In this document: positions 1 to 11,400 of the stretch, in pieces
Numbering within the stretch: position 1 is the stretch's first letter
Layout: each line of letters begins with the position of its first letter
Source: Romanomermis culicivorax
Lineage: Eukaryota > Nematoda > Enoplea > Mermithida > Mermithidae
Reading direction: 5' to 3'
Assembly: GCA_963922205.1 (NCBI GenBank)
Contig: CAWUHX010000029.1
Span: 1,612,001-1,676,000 of the forward strand
Length of the DNA stretch: 64,000 nucleotides
Translations under genes and position numbers: made by a program
The notes under the pieces: model-generated
Told to the model about the DNA's origin: nothing
The model's input: the letters and a program-made list of their open reading frames with translations, nothing else
Database searches by the model: none

Positions 1-151
1 GATAAATTTACAAATTTGCGATAAATACGCGATAAATATATTAAATAAATACAAATAATTACAATTTGTATCTAATCACAAAATTTGGGATGCAAAAATA
101 TGGGGGGGGGTAATCACTCACGCACACACATTAAATATACAGCGATACACG

Positions 152-1831
152 CTATAGCAGTTTGTAATTACTAATTTTCGAATCTACAGTAAACTGCATG
201 TTGATGGATGACTCGTCATTAGACTCCAGCCATCTGCCAGTCTCATAGCGAAAGTGCTTTAACCTGCTCACAGATACCACCTGCTTTTTCAGCAGCTCTC
301 TCCAGTGCCCGATTTCAAGCACATTATCTGATAATCTAACGGAAGACCCAGTTTTTTCTGTTTATCGACCTTCAGCAAAACCCAATCATTGACGGAATAA
401 TCATGAGCCTTTGCTTTGCGGTCAAAAAACTTTTTACTGCTCTCCACAGCCTTTTTGATGTTTTTAGAAATAGTCTCATAAGTTTTTACTAAACTTTTGG
501 TTAGTACATGCTTATAAGCCTCATAGTTCATGGGCAGAACTATATTTCTTGCAACACCAATACTAATGCAGAAATTAGCCTCATGCCCTCTCAACAAGGC
601 AAATGGTGAACATCTTGTTGAGGTGTGAGGTGTGGCATTATATACAAAAATGACAGATTGCAAATATCTGTCCCACTTGACTGAATCTTCAATAGCAACT
701 TTTCGCAACTGCTTGATCAAGGTTTGGTTAAACCTTTCAACCATTCCATTTCCTTGTGGATGGTAGGCAGTTGTGAAAATCTTCTGGCATTCCAACAACT
801 TATAGACTGACATCATAAAATCAGCTGTAAAGCATGAACCATTGTCACTCAATAATTTCACTGGGGTTCCATGCCTAAACACAATGTTGCATAAAAAACT
901 ATCCACAATGGTTACAGCAGATTGATCAGGAATCATTTCTGCTTCCACCCATTTGGTGAAGTAATCTTGAAACACTATCACATAAGGTCTCTTCTCACTC
1001 ATGGGAGAAATTCCCACGATATCAACAGAGACTATGTCAAATGGTCTTCTAGGCATAATAGGATTTAATGGTGGTATCATAGCTTTTTCCTGGATTCACA
1101 ATTTCACATACTGGACAAAAGCTGATCCAGCTCCGAACATCCTTTTCGATGCTCAGCCACCAGAATTGCTTTTTAATAATATCAAGGGTTCTCTTAAACC
1201 CTTGATGCGTCATCATTACTGCACCATGATACTGATGTAGGACAACTTTTTTGAGAACAGAGGGCACAACAACTTGATCCTCTGCCTCGCCAAAAGTCTC
1301 TCTATATAGTATTCCTTCTTCGATATAAAAGTTACTTTGAGACTTGGTGCTGCTGTTAGCACCTAGTTTCTCGAAGATCACTTTTAGATCTTTATCTTTG
1401 GCTTGTAGTTGAGCCATTAACGCATTTGAGACAAGCCCTTTTGGTCTATAATCTTCAACTTGAGGGGCTTCCTCAAACTCCCTCTATTTTGGTTCAAAAA
1501 TATGCTTTATCTCCTCTACTGGCTTTGCTTGCCCAGGAGGATGTCCTTTTTCCTCCTGCTGCAAGTTTTTTGCCATCTGTCTGGTGACTACTGCCTCAAT
1601 TTCATATTTCGCAGGCGTTTGAGGGTTGGGCTTAGGCTTAGGCTCAGGCTTAGCACCATTCTTAGGCTTACGCTTAGGCTCCAGCTCAGGCTTGGGCCTA
1701 GGTACCAGCTTAGGCTTAGGCTTAGGCTCAGGCCTATTATCATTCTTAGGCTTAGGCTTAGTACCATTCTTAGGCTTAGGCTCAAGTTTCAGTTCAGGGT
1801 TAGACTTAGGTCCAGGCGTATGCTCAGGCAT
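152..1831 (-). pseudogene. Ty3/gypsy-type pol remnant: linker, H2C2 zinc finger, integrase
   Basis: This is the 3' part of a retrotransposon pol gene. Reading right to left there is a Lys/Pro/Glu-rich linker (1,487-1,831), the short motif AVVTRQMAK typical of the RNase H-integrase junction, an H2C2 zinc finger (H...H...CPVC, about 1,085-1,260), then the integrase core. The core shows the DDE triad: D in FDIVSVDIVG, D in LSDNGSCF, E in GMVERFNQTL. A conserved C-terminal tail ends at a TAG at 152. The frame is broken three times: an in-frame TAG at 1,484-1,486, a shift beside an A-run near 1,070, and another at an A-run near 345. No reverse transcriptase, RNase H, gag or LTR is visible. In retrotransposons integrase inserts the cDNA into the host genome; this copy is dead as written, although the A-run shifts could be sequencing errors. 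Family call is sure; lineage within Ty3/gypsy is not. Confidence 0.9.
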
Positions 1832-2222
1832 AGGCTTTAGCTAAGGCTAGATCTTAGGCTTTGGCTCAGGCTTAGCACCATTCTTAGGCTTTGGCTCAGG
1901 CTTAGCACCATTCTTAGGCTTAGGCTTAGATTGCAGCTTCGGCTTAGGCTTAGGTACCAGCTTAGGCTTAGGCTTAGGCCCAGGCTTAAGCTCAGGCCTA
2001 GTTTCATTATTAGGCTTAGGCTTAGTACCATTCTTAAGCTTAGGCTTAGGTTCTAGCTTAGGCTCAGACTGAAGCTCAAGCTGAAGCTTGGGCTTGAGCT
2101 TAGTGGCTTTGGCCTAGTGGCTTGGACATGGACTCGGACTTAGGTTTGAGCTTATTATCATTATTACTCATAGGCTTAGACTTAAGCTTGAGGTCAGTCA
2201 GGCTCAGACATAAGCTTGGACT
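1620..2222. repeat. Degenerate TTAGGC-type hexamer array (telomere-like)
   Basis: About 600 bp of hexamers of the form TTAGGC with TCAGGC, CCAGGC and similar variants, broken by recurring spacers such as ACCATTC. TTAGGC is the known nematode telomeric repeat. On the minus strand the first part is read as Lys-Pro and Glu-Pro dipeptides continuous with the pol remnant; the rest has stops. It may be an interstitial telomere-like array or a simple hexamer expansion inside the retroelement linker. Confidence 0.8.
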
Positions 2223-2299
2223 CAGGCTATGAACACACTGTTATTTTTGATAAATCAGTGCAAATTTTTTTAGATCAGAGTTGTTTTGATGGGGGTGTA

Positions 2300-3105
2300 G
2301 TGAGAAAATATCAAGGAACAAAGAAAAGTCAGTTGCATGCAGAACCCATGTTGGGTTTAAAGTTGGAACATTTTTTGCTAATTCTCAGTTTCCACTCTGG
2401 AAAGTTCTTGTTTTCTGTCATATTTGGGCGGAATCAGCATCTCTGTGACTAATTTGTGAGGAGCTAGGAATTTCAAAGATTTCAAAGAAGAGTGATGTTG
2501 ACTGGTCTTCCTTTTTTTTGATGTTTTTTTCATTTCCTGTGAAACTCAGTGGTCCTGGAAAGATCGTGGAGATTGACGAAAGCTAATTTGGGAAGCGAAA
2601 ATATCACAAAGGTCACAAAGTTGAAGGTCAATGGGTTTTTGGTGGTTAGGAAAAAGACTCTGGACGGCTCTTTTTAGTGGCTGTTGAAGCTTGTGGGACT
2701 GAAATCTTGTTGCCAATAATATGAGATTTGATTGAACCAGTGACAGTGATCATCAGTGACTACTGGAAGGCATATGATTGCCCATTGGAGAACTGCTACA
2801 AACATATGAAAGTCAACCACTGGTTGACTTTCAAAGACACTGAAACTGGGGCCCTTACAAATAGCATTGATTCCATATGGCAGGTAGCCAAATCTTCCTT
2901 TTCGCTATCTGGAAGTTTCAAAGCATATCATCTGCCTGGAAATCTAGCTCAGTATATGTTTTGAAAGTGATGCACCGACCAAGTTCTTGATCCCATTCGA
3001 GAATTTTGTCCATTGGCAGGACAGTTGTACAACCCTTGTGCTCTAAAAGAAATGGTCCAAAATTCCATGGAAGAACAGAGTGATAATGAAGAAATGGTGT
3101 TTTGA
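2300..3105 (+). pseudogene. Merlin (ISXO2/IS1016-type) transposase, dead
   Basis: One reading frame runs from about 2,300 to the stop at 3,103-3,105 and follows the Merlin transposase order. An N-terminal helical part includes GTFFANSQFPLWK and EELGISK. Then comes GPGKIVEIDES (2,551 on; first catalytic D), a GKRKYHKGHKVEGQWVFGG block, IISDYWKAY (second D, about 2,746), YKHMKVNHWLTF, and NSIDSIW, where the family normally has a catalytic E in N-x-I-E-x-x-W. The end matches the family's HLPG...LAQY and LYNP motifs. In-frame stops lie near 2,287, 2,449, 2,584, 2,650, 2,722 and 2,962, and the third acidic residue is D. The family cuts and pastes DNA as a DDE transposase; this copy cannot. Terminal repeats were not found. 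Confidence 0.85.
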
Positions 3106-4685
3106 ATTTTTTTGAGTAGCGTAATTCTTATAATGAATAATCTGAATATATTGGAGGAAATTTGAGTTAGGGGGCAGTAAATCTATCAGTTGAGAGCTGA
3201 TTAAGTCCACTGGTGAAGTTTTTCAACTTCTCTAAGTAGACTTCACTAACATCAAAATTTGGCTTTCATGAAGCTAGTAAAGTTAAAAACTTCACCAGTA
3301 AAGTTTCACTGGCAACTCCTCTGGTGAAGTTTCACCAAGGTGAAACTGGTGAAGTTAGCGATTGATTGGCATGGAGAATCTTTTATAATACTCAAGACAC
3401 ACATACTGTAGTCGAAAAAAACAACTTTTTATTGTTGTTTCAGATGGATCACGATCACCATTTTTTTCCTCAAATGGGGTCTTTTGGGGAAAAAATTTGG
3501 AAATGAGAAAAAAAATTTTAGGTATGGTTCTTATTGTGGAAAAAAAATTTGGGAAATTCAAAATCGAAAATATGCATTTTGGTGGACTTTATAAGGTTAA
3601 AATCTCAAAATTTTCCAGTGCAAAGCGCCAGTCAGGGGTACAATAATCATTATTTTCTATAAGGCATGGCCATAAGCATATCTACTTCCACTTACTAATT
3701 AATTATCAACAGTTTCTATCAATCAAGTTAGCTCATCTCATTTTCTAATCATTAACAGTCAGTATTTTGCTGAAAAAACAATTTTTCATCAATTCTCTCA
3801 ATTTTTTCTCTCGATGCTTAGAATTTTTCCAACATTTTTAACATGAACTTTTGGGTTTATTGAAAATGGAAATTGAAGACATCATTCTAGACTGTGATTT
3901 TAGAACTTCTATTCACAAATTGACAAATATCCATTGGGGAGATTTGTTTTCCAGCATTTTAGAATATAAAAACTGAAAAATTTCTCTGGTGCTTCGCGCC
4001 AGAATGGGGAACAAATTATACTTCACCAGTCGGATTTTAATTTATTTCCCAAGGTTGTGAAGGTTGAATTTCCAGTATTTTAGAAAGTGAAAATCCAAAA
4101 ATTTTTCTGGAGCTCCGCACTGGGACAAAAATTAAATAAAATTGGATAATCCTAATTGGAACCACAGAAATATTAATAAAAAATAAATTCATGACAACTC
4201 TGTCATTAAAATGCTTTCTCTGCTCTTGTAGAACACCAATATATTCTTCATCGGCTCATTTTGACTAACATAACCAGAATTTTCTCAATTTTTTCTTAAT
4301 TTTTGCAGGTTTCTGAATCCAAAAGCATCAAAATGCTTGAGTATGCTCCTAAAATGCATAAAAAAGCATCCCTAGGCACATTATGTTTTTAAAAATGTGG
4401 AAAATTTTTGGCAAATGAGGAAAAAAATTTAGGGTCTAGTTCTCATGTGGAAAAAATCTTTGAGGAAAAAAATGGTGATTGTGATTTACAACTTATTTTG
4501 ATAGATAATTTCATAGTGCTGCATTTTTGGCTCATTACTACTTTCTTGCTGTGAAACTGTTGGCCTAAATTCAGTTTTAATGTTTATTTCAGATAGTCTT
4601 GTTATTCTTTTAAATTTATCTAATATCCCATATGATAGCAAGTAGTGGTTCGAAAAAGATAAAAATCAACACATTATAATTTTTG

Positions 4686-5460
4686 GCTGAGCAAGACGAT
4701 CAGTTGCTTTCACTTGTTGAAGAAAACTACTCAATTGTAAATGGAACTGATCAAAAAGCTGATGCTTATAAGCGGCGGCCAGCCACTTGGGAAAAAATAT
4801 TTTAGTTTTTAAAGTAGCGACTGCTTTTGTATTTTAAAAACTTCAATTGTTAAAACAATATTTTTTTAGATCACTAAAGCGTTGACATCTGAATTCGGCA
4901 TTAAGCAATCAGTAGAAAATATTTGAAATCATTGGAAGTATAAAAATTTGCAGGCAAAAGGTGCAGCGTGTTATCAACAAACCAGTGGTGGTCCTCCACT
5001 TCCAGGAATCACTGAAGATGATGAAAAAGTGCTCAATATCATTGGACAAGACAATCCTTCTGTGCTTGGTATTACTGGTGATCTTGATTCCGAAGTTACC
5101 ATAAAATCTCAGCTTGCACTGGACGAAATTAATGATCATGAAAATCAATTAGGCGATAATAGCCAAGAGTCAGATATAAGCAAAACCTTGAACTTTTATC
5201 ACACAATTCCAATATATTCTATATTATACTGTAGCCTCCACATTCTGCCAGTACCCCCCATTTTCAGCCAAAAGAACAGGGACTTCTTAGAGAATATCCA
5301 ACATCATCTTGACATTGTGAAAAAGCTTGCAGTAGATGGTCACTGCCCGATGAAGAATCCATACATTTGAGCTTGACCATCGAAGTACTACGCAGTGAAT
5401 TAAAAAAGATTGAGGCAGCTACAAAAGCATATGAGTCAGATCGATTTGATTGAGCTACTG
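4686..5460 (+). pseudogene. Harbinger Myb/SANT-like DNA-binding protein fragment
   Basis: A first piece (about 4,686-4,805) reads as an acidic helix followed by RRPATWEKIF. A second (about 4,870-5,370) reads ITKALTSEFG...HWKYKNLQ followed by TSGGPPLP, the arrangement of the Myb/SANT-like proteins that accompany Harbinger transposases (W-x-x-I, then a W-K-Y/W-K-N block, then G-G-P-P-x-P). A stop codon interrupts it near 4,921. The partner protein is known in this superfamily to help transposase reach DNA. Here it lies just upstream of a HARBI1 C-terminus on the same strand, which supports the assignment. Confidence 0.55.
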
Positions 5461-5940
5461 TAAGTTTTTAAACTATCATCATAACACAGAAAGGCGTGGT
5501 AAAGCATACTATAGTTAGGAAGCGTAAAAGGCGTGGTTAGGTAAGCATACAGTACATGGAAGCGTTGGAAGCAGGAAGCGATGATTGGTTGGAAGAAGAT
5601 TTCCGAAGCGGCCCCCCCCCCCCACGGATCATGGATGTGGTCAACAGGAAGCAGTATAAAAGGCGAAGGAAGCATGAAATAGTTTAGTTGTTTCGTATTC
5701 CGTTTTTAAATCCGCGTGTGAAAGCTAGTTAGAGATTCGTGTAAAATCAAACGTGTACCATTGATGCCTATTGAAGCAGTCCGCGATATTGTATTTTCGT
5801 TCAATTGTCATTTTATCGTACTGTAACACCTGTATCGTTTATTGTGTATCGTTTTGAGGACATCAGGAATCGAGTGATTTGAAGCAAGTAAAAGTTTAGT
5901 GAAAATCGGGCGTCACATTGCACACCAAAGTTCAGCTAAG
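5460..5940. other. Insertion between the Harbinger partner protein and transposase tail; TATA-like box
   Basis: This segment separates two Harbinger coding fragments that would normally lie closer to a full transposase. It has a C-homopolymer tract near 5,612-5,624 and a good TATA-like sequence (GTATAAAAGG, about 5,652) followed by non-repetitive sequence without an ORF. The look is that of a solo LTR promoter region, but I could not define LTR ends or a target-site duplication. Confidence 0.25.
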
Positions 5941-5968
5941 ACCAAGCCGAGCATGCTGACTTATTGTA

Positions 5969-6136
5969 GCTTGTGCAATTTTACATAACATTGCTATTAA
6001 AAGAAAATTGCCACAATTTGATGATGAAATGCCATATGATAATCATAATGCAGATTTAGTAGGAATTGATTATAACAACAATTTTTCAGGATTGCATTTT
6101 CGTGATCAGTTTGCAGCATGCATTTTTTCTGCATAA
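5969..6136 (+). pseudogene. HARBI1-type transposase, C-terminal fragment
   Basis: The 55-codon fragment begins ACAILHNIAIKRK, the signature close to the C-terminus of HARBI1-family transposases (A-C-x-x-L-H-N), followed by an acidic tail and a TAA at 6,134-6,136. The catalytic DDE region is not present in this copy. It shows that the surrounding element is a Harbinger relative. Confidence 0.65.
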
Positions 6137-6561
6137 ATGTTATTTTCTAGTTGATCTTTATTCATGTTAAATTTCAATTTTTTCATTAATTAATGATATA
6201 TATATATATACTAATTGTTTTGTGTTCAATGTCTTGTTTAGTGTTGTATAAATTGATTATCATATGATTATAAGTTCGACTATATTTTGTGTGTAAACTT
6301 CACCAGTGAAGTTTAAACATAACCAGGTACAACATGGGTAGCTTTTTCCGTCTTTTTTTATCCCGTTGAAGTTTAAATTCACTAGTGAACTTTCTCACCA
6401 GCTTTATGGAACTCAATTTCACCAGTGAAGTTTTACCTTAACTTCATCAGCTTCATGAAAACCCAAATTTCGAACTTCACAAATGAACTTCAAAAACTTC
6501 ACCCGGGAGACCACACTTCACCAGTAAACTCAACTTCACCAGCTTCGCGAAACCGGGCCCA

Positions 6562-7540
6562 GTTGTCGGTGCAATTCTCGCATAGAAGTTATCAAGTGCA
6601 GTGTTGTACAAGTACAGTGAGGAATGTTTACTGTCTACGGTATAGAGCGAATGTCTGACTTATTATCTCGAGGCAGGTTTTTTTTGCACACAGCAACCAA
6701 ATTTCGGGCCAGTTTTTTTTTTGTGCCAAAACATGGTTTTTGGCACAAAAAAATTTGGAGTGGCCCAAAAAAATTTGAGCGTTTGTGCCAATTGGCACAA
6801 AATTTTTGGCTGTTCAACAATTAAATTTCCTTGATTTTCAGACGGTTTAGGGACGGAAAATGCAAAAAAATTTCGGCGCTTCGCGCCTAGTCATTGTCAA
6901 TGAATATAATATTATCTACTCGTATTTGACCCAAGCGAGCGCGAACGAGTTTTCTTCGAACAGTGTATCAGCATCGTTGCAGCAAATTTTATAGGCTATC
7001 AATGAATGATAAATGGAAATAAATTCTGAATATTCTCTTCATTCAGTCATTCGGATTTAAAACTGAATGATTCATTCAAATAGAAAATTCGATATCCTTA
7101 GTAATGGTACATTGTTCCGACCGAAAATTTACACAATTTTCGACTTTATTTACATTGTTCTTAAATAGGATAAGATCCGTAGTCGAAAATTGAATCAATT
7201 TGAACTTCCTGAACAATTCTTCAGTTATTTAAATTTTCTCAGCATTACATTTTTTTTCGAGTCGTCGTGAACTACTTGCACAGTTTTTTCTCATCTCATT
7301 GACATGGTTAGTTGAAGGATATGTTGGGCACGATTTTTACAAAATATTAATGCGTTTAAACGTCAACTTTTTATCAAAATTTTGGCCTAAAATCTTTCCA
7401 CAGTTTTCAGTATGTTTCTAGTGGAAAAATTTTTTTGTGCCGTTGGCACAAATTTTTGGGCCGCTTGTGCCAATTGGCACAAATGTCCGTGCACCAAAAA
7501 AATCACTGTTTTCGACTTTATTTTCTCTAGTCTTTACATT
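6562..7540. other. Intergenic; TTGGCACAAA palindromic repeat family
   Basis: No gene seen. Two clusters (6,690-6,895 and 7,425-7,500) share repeated near-palindromic units built on GTGCCAATTGGCACAAA, with a GGCGCTTCGCGCC hairpin at about 6,876. Single related units recur at 59,420-59,465 and 60,240-60,255. The short open frames here are fragments of this repeat. Confidence 0.5.
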
Positions 7541-7587
7541 CATACCTGTACTTGGGGGGGGGACCCCCCCCCCCCTCACAGGGTTGG

Positions 7588-7682
7588 CAAGACCTGGGTT
7601 TTTGGGTTTTTGGGTTTTTCTGGGTTTTTCTGGGTGCATTTTTTTGACAAAATTTGGGTTTTTGGGTTTTTGGGTTTTTCTT
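7588..7682. repeat. GGGTTTTT-type microsatellite
   Basis: Tandem copies of TGGGTTTT with TTCTGGGTTTTT variants, directly before the gap. The repeat probably caused the assembly break. Confidence 0.85.
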
Positions 7683-7716
7683 AATTCTTTAGTACTCTGC
7701 GTTGATACCACTGCTT

Positions 7717-7816
7717 NNNNNNNNNNNNNNNNNNNNNNNNNNNNNNNNNNNNNNNNNNNNNNNNNNNNNNNNNNNNNNNNNNNNNNNNNNNNNNNNNNNN
7801 NNNNNNNNNNNNNNNN
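7717..7816. other. Assembly gap, 100 N
   Basis: Exactly 100 N, the usual placeholder for a gap of unknown size. Open frames drawn across it are artefacts. Confidence 0.99.
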
Positions 7817-7889
7817 TTTCGGATTTACCCGCCCCCCCCCCCACTGGTCGTGAGGTCTTACAGGTATGTGACATAGAACTGGCAAATCC

Positions 7890-7980
7890 TGTGAGGAATC
7901 ATCTAATGGCTAGCCATTTGGCCGACGAGTTCCGGCGGGTGTTCCTATGGCATTCCCCCCCCCCCCCCAGTTACATGGCA
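7890..7980. mobile_element. Fragment of the TACATGTAA G/C-homopolymer element
   Basis: Carries TGGCTAGCCATTTGG, GTTCCTATGGCATT, a C-run and AGTTACATGG, the end segment of the family seen complete at 11,686-12,132. Confidence 0.55.
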
Positions 7981-8479
7981 CCTATTATTTCTCAGTCTTC
8001 TGGAATTGAGCATGCCGAAAAAGACGTGAGACTTTCTTTGCTTTTGTGCCGGAAAATTCACAATATTTCAAACAAACGTCGAGACAGATACATTTCTATC
8101 GAAATTCTTGTCGAACTCATTTGAAACGGCTGTTTTAAATTTTTCTTACATCCATTTTCCCAATTATCGCATAATGCTTCTTGCAAATCAGTTTTCTTAT
8201 TCGATGTTTTTCTATGGATAACAGGAACTTTTACTCATACATATATATGGAAAAAGTCTTCGATTCTCCAATTTTGGGGTAAGTGATTATTACTATACTA
8301 TCCAAGATCTATGAAAAACTTCTTTACGAACCTTTTGTAGATGGCCCATAATTCGAATGTCGATGTCGTCGTGCGTCGTTTAGAAAATCGGTTTCACACT
8401 TTGAAAAGAAGATACGTGAAAAATTTTTCATCGTCAAGGGATATGGTCCCATATATTAATGATCGAAATTATTCCCTAA

Positions 8480-11400
8480 ATGAAGAAACAATTAGCACAA
8501 CAAAAACACTCCGGCGGCAAAATTTCGAACGGTTATCAAGTTGATAATAGCTTGATAGAATTGAGCGGATGTGTTATGCAGGTACTGAAGTTAGCTCTAT
8601 TTGATTCATTTTAATTTTTAGAGTATTCTGCGTATGCTTTCTTGACTACTACGTTTTTTCAGCCAACAAGCGACTCGACATCTGAAGAAGAAACACTTTT
8701 TGATAATAGCGATCAAAAGCCGCTCATTAGTGATAATCCGAAGAAAAGTCTTAGACAGTGTGCGGCTAACCAAACTGAAAAGCAAAAACGGAAGACAAAT
8801 TATGAAAAACTACCGCAGCAAATGGGCTTAGATCTGTCCAGTGATGTAAAGCTTGAAACAGAAAACTATGCTGAATCGCTTAGTGATTCTGAAAACGCTT
8901 GGATAATAGGCCTTCAAGTTTGTATACCGTTCCTTATCGCCGGTTGCGGTACCGTCGGGGCCGGTTTAGTATTAGATACTGTACAGGTATACTGCTTTTT
9001 TGCAATTTAGTCAATTCAAAAGCGATGATTGAATTACTTCCCTGTTAAAATTCAATAAGTTGAGATAAATCAACTTCTGTATGACTACCAAATTTTTGGT
9101 GTTTGGTAAATATAGACTTTTACGTGCTTTTAGTGGCTGTTGTAATCAGTAGAATATTTTACGATTATGGTCAACCCGCGCCATGTCTTCTCCTCAATTC
9201 TTGAGATCTGACCGAAAATCAATTCAAAAATATTGAAGTTGCGCTTTTTCATTATTCTGCTTCAAAGAATTGTTGTTCTTCAATGTGCAAGTCAGTCACG
9301 GTCTAATTATTTGTTATTTTACGCTCAAGAAATTTCATCGTTCCGTCTTTTCCAGCACTGGCAAGTCTTCACAGATGTACCTCAAATTTTTATCCTTGTA
9401 CCAGCATTATTAGGCTTAAAAGGAAACCTGGAAATGACACTAGCATCACGATTGTCGACTTTGGTAAGCGGACTGAAAAAAAATCAAAAATTAATTAGCT
9501 TAGCGTTGTTTTCAGGCAAATTTAGGTCGAATGGACACTCAAAAAGAACGAATAAAGCAAGTGACGACTAATTTAGCTTTAATTCAAGTAATTTAAAATT
9601 TATTAATATTTAAACCCCTGTCGTATGCCGTGATTCGGACTCAATTCTAAAATTATGTAAATTATGTACGCCGTTCCCGAAATTAACTTTAGATTATCAT
9701 TTTTCATTAAATAACAAACAAAAGGGATTCCAAATGTCATATCGAAACTGTTTGACGTTTTATGACAATTTTCGGAAAGAATTAAAATTTTTCCAACAGG
9801 TTGAACAATATTCAAAAAACTTAGCGGGCTTGAAGCAATCAGATACCATCCTTTTGACTATGCAGTTTTTCTCGCAATATTTTGCGTTCGCTCCCTTTTG
9901 AAAAACTCATTTGTCAGGAATAAGTAGACATTTTAAACCCATTATTAAGGTTCAGGCAGCAGTTGTGGCGTTTTTGGCGGCTATATTCGCTGTCGTATTA
10001 GGTTGGGTGCCCAAAGGAGAATTCAGTTGGGAGAGTGCTTTATTGCTGACGGCTAGCGGTTTAGTTACTGCGTCTTTCGCGTCGTTCATCTTGGGTAATT
10101 TTTCATGACATTCCTTTTTTCATTTTTGAATTTTTTTGCTCCAATCGAAGCAAATAATTTAATTCTATTGTCTTCGTTAAAGTGCATGACATCTACATGC
10201 TAAAAATTTAATCGAATAATCTTTTCTTCTTGTTATTTGATTTCTTCGTGAATATTGTTTGGATCTCGTAAGTAGGTGAGTTCCTGTTAGATATTCGTCA
10301 AATTTTTGTACATATTCTGACTTTTGTAACTGAACCTCTTTTTATAATTTATTCAATCTAGGTTCGATTATGGTAGCCGTTGTCATATTTTCTCGACACT
10401 TTAAGATCAATCCGGATAACGTTGCTACGCCTATAGCAGCAAGTCTTGGAGATTTGACCACACTAACGTTATTGGCTAGCATTGGTTCGCTCCTGCAAAA
10501 TCATAAACGTAAGATTGGAAAAACATTCCTTTCAAAAGTTCTAGTCTTTTATTGTTGTTTTTTTTGTACATTAATATCTGACCAATTTTTTAAATTTTCA
10601 TTAGGCCGGAATACTAGACACTTGTATCAAAATATGTTTCCTGAACTGTGCGTGGTATAGCTTAAGACGTCATTTCTGAGTGGTTTTCATTTTGCATGGA
10701 AACCACTATTCGCTTAACTCTAGACTGTACACGACTATCTATAGATACACAGATACAAAGAGTATCGTGATGTGGTACACGATGATTTGAAATTTGTCAG
10801 CGCTTTTTGTTTGTAAATGGCATCAAAGATATATCAGCCTCGAGAAGACACAAGCTTATTGTCAAACCTTCAATACATGCAGAAGATGACGCTTTATTAT
10901 TTAACGTAGGTATGTTTTTCTAATCCTATATTTTACACCTTCTGAAAAATTTCAAAGGTCAGAAAAAAAAATTCCGCGATAGTCAATTATGGATAGCTTC
11001 TTTATTTAAGTTCCTGACTTCAGTCTTTGAAAACTTTGTTGAAGTTTTCATAAGATTTGTTTTGAGTAGCTGAGTAGCTACTGATGTTTTCATATACCGT
11101 TATTTTGTACTGTATCATAATCAACAAATCTTCAATCAATGAGCAGCTACTGACACCAGACGAGTTATCTTCCGAAAGGTATGTCTTTCCGGAGCTGGAA
11201 ATATCGTCAATCTCGTATACCATAGATTACCATAAAAATTGAAAAATTTTTAAACTTTATATTATTGTACTCATGCGAACTTTGGTTTTCATGCAGAATG
11301 AATGTCGCTATGATACTCAGCGTACAAAACTTTCCACAGCGGCTCTCTGATATAATTATTTTTTGACTTACCATAGATATAGACAAGCTTCTCAAAAAGC

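Larger units (their letters stand above)
3205..6560 (+). mobile_element. Decayed PIF/Harbinger-like element with TTCACC-repeat ends
   Basis: The two ends carry clusters of GAAGTTTCACC / CTTCACCAGTGAAG units (3,205-3,355 and 6,295-6,550) that are inverted copies of each other. Beyond the short unit, both arms share an AAATTTGG...CATGAAGCT...AAGTTAA stretch, so they align as degenerate terminal inverted repeats. Inside are a Myb/SANT-like accessory protein fragment (4,690-5,460) and the C-terminus of a HARBI1-type transposase (5,969-6,136). The centre of the transposase is missing and foreign-looking DNA sits at about 5,460-5,940. Boundaries are approximate; no clean target-site duplication was identified. 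Confidence 0.6.
7541..7868. mobile_element. Short G/C-homopolymer inverted-repeat element, gap inside
   Basis: The ends are inverted copies of CATACCTGTA, followed inward by a G-run and, at the other end, preceded by a C-run. The interior holds a GGGTTTTT-type microsatellite (7,588-7,682) and the assembly gap. The same termini recur at 27,438-28,189 and in the fragment at 50,250-50,478, so this is a dispersed family. Total length is unknown because of the gap. Confidence 0.55.

Noticed and set aside
1460..2031. Leu/Arg-rich, Gly/Leu-rich and Leu/Ser-rich frames over the hexamer array
   Set aside because: Alternative-frame readings of the TTAGGC-type repeat; only the Lys-Pro frame is continuous with pol.
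7418..8124. Several open frames across the N gap
   Set aside because: They are open only because the gap is unknown sequence.
8341..8544. 67-codon frame upstream in the SLC41 locus as the start of the protein
   Set aside because: It hits a stop and is out of frame with exon 2; the ATG at 8,480 in another frame joins exon 2 in phase through a good donor at 8,582.
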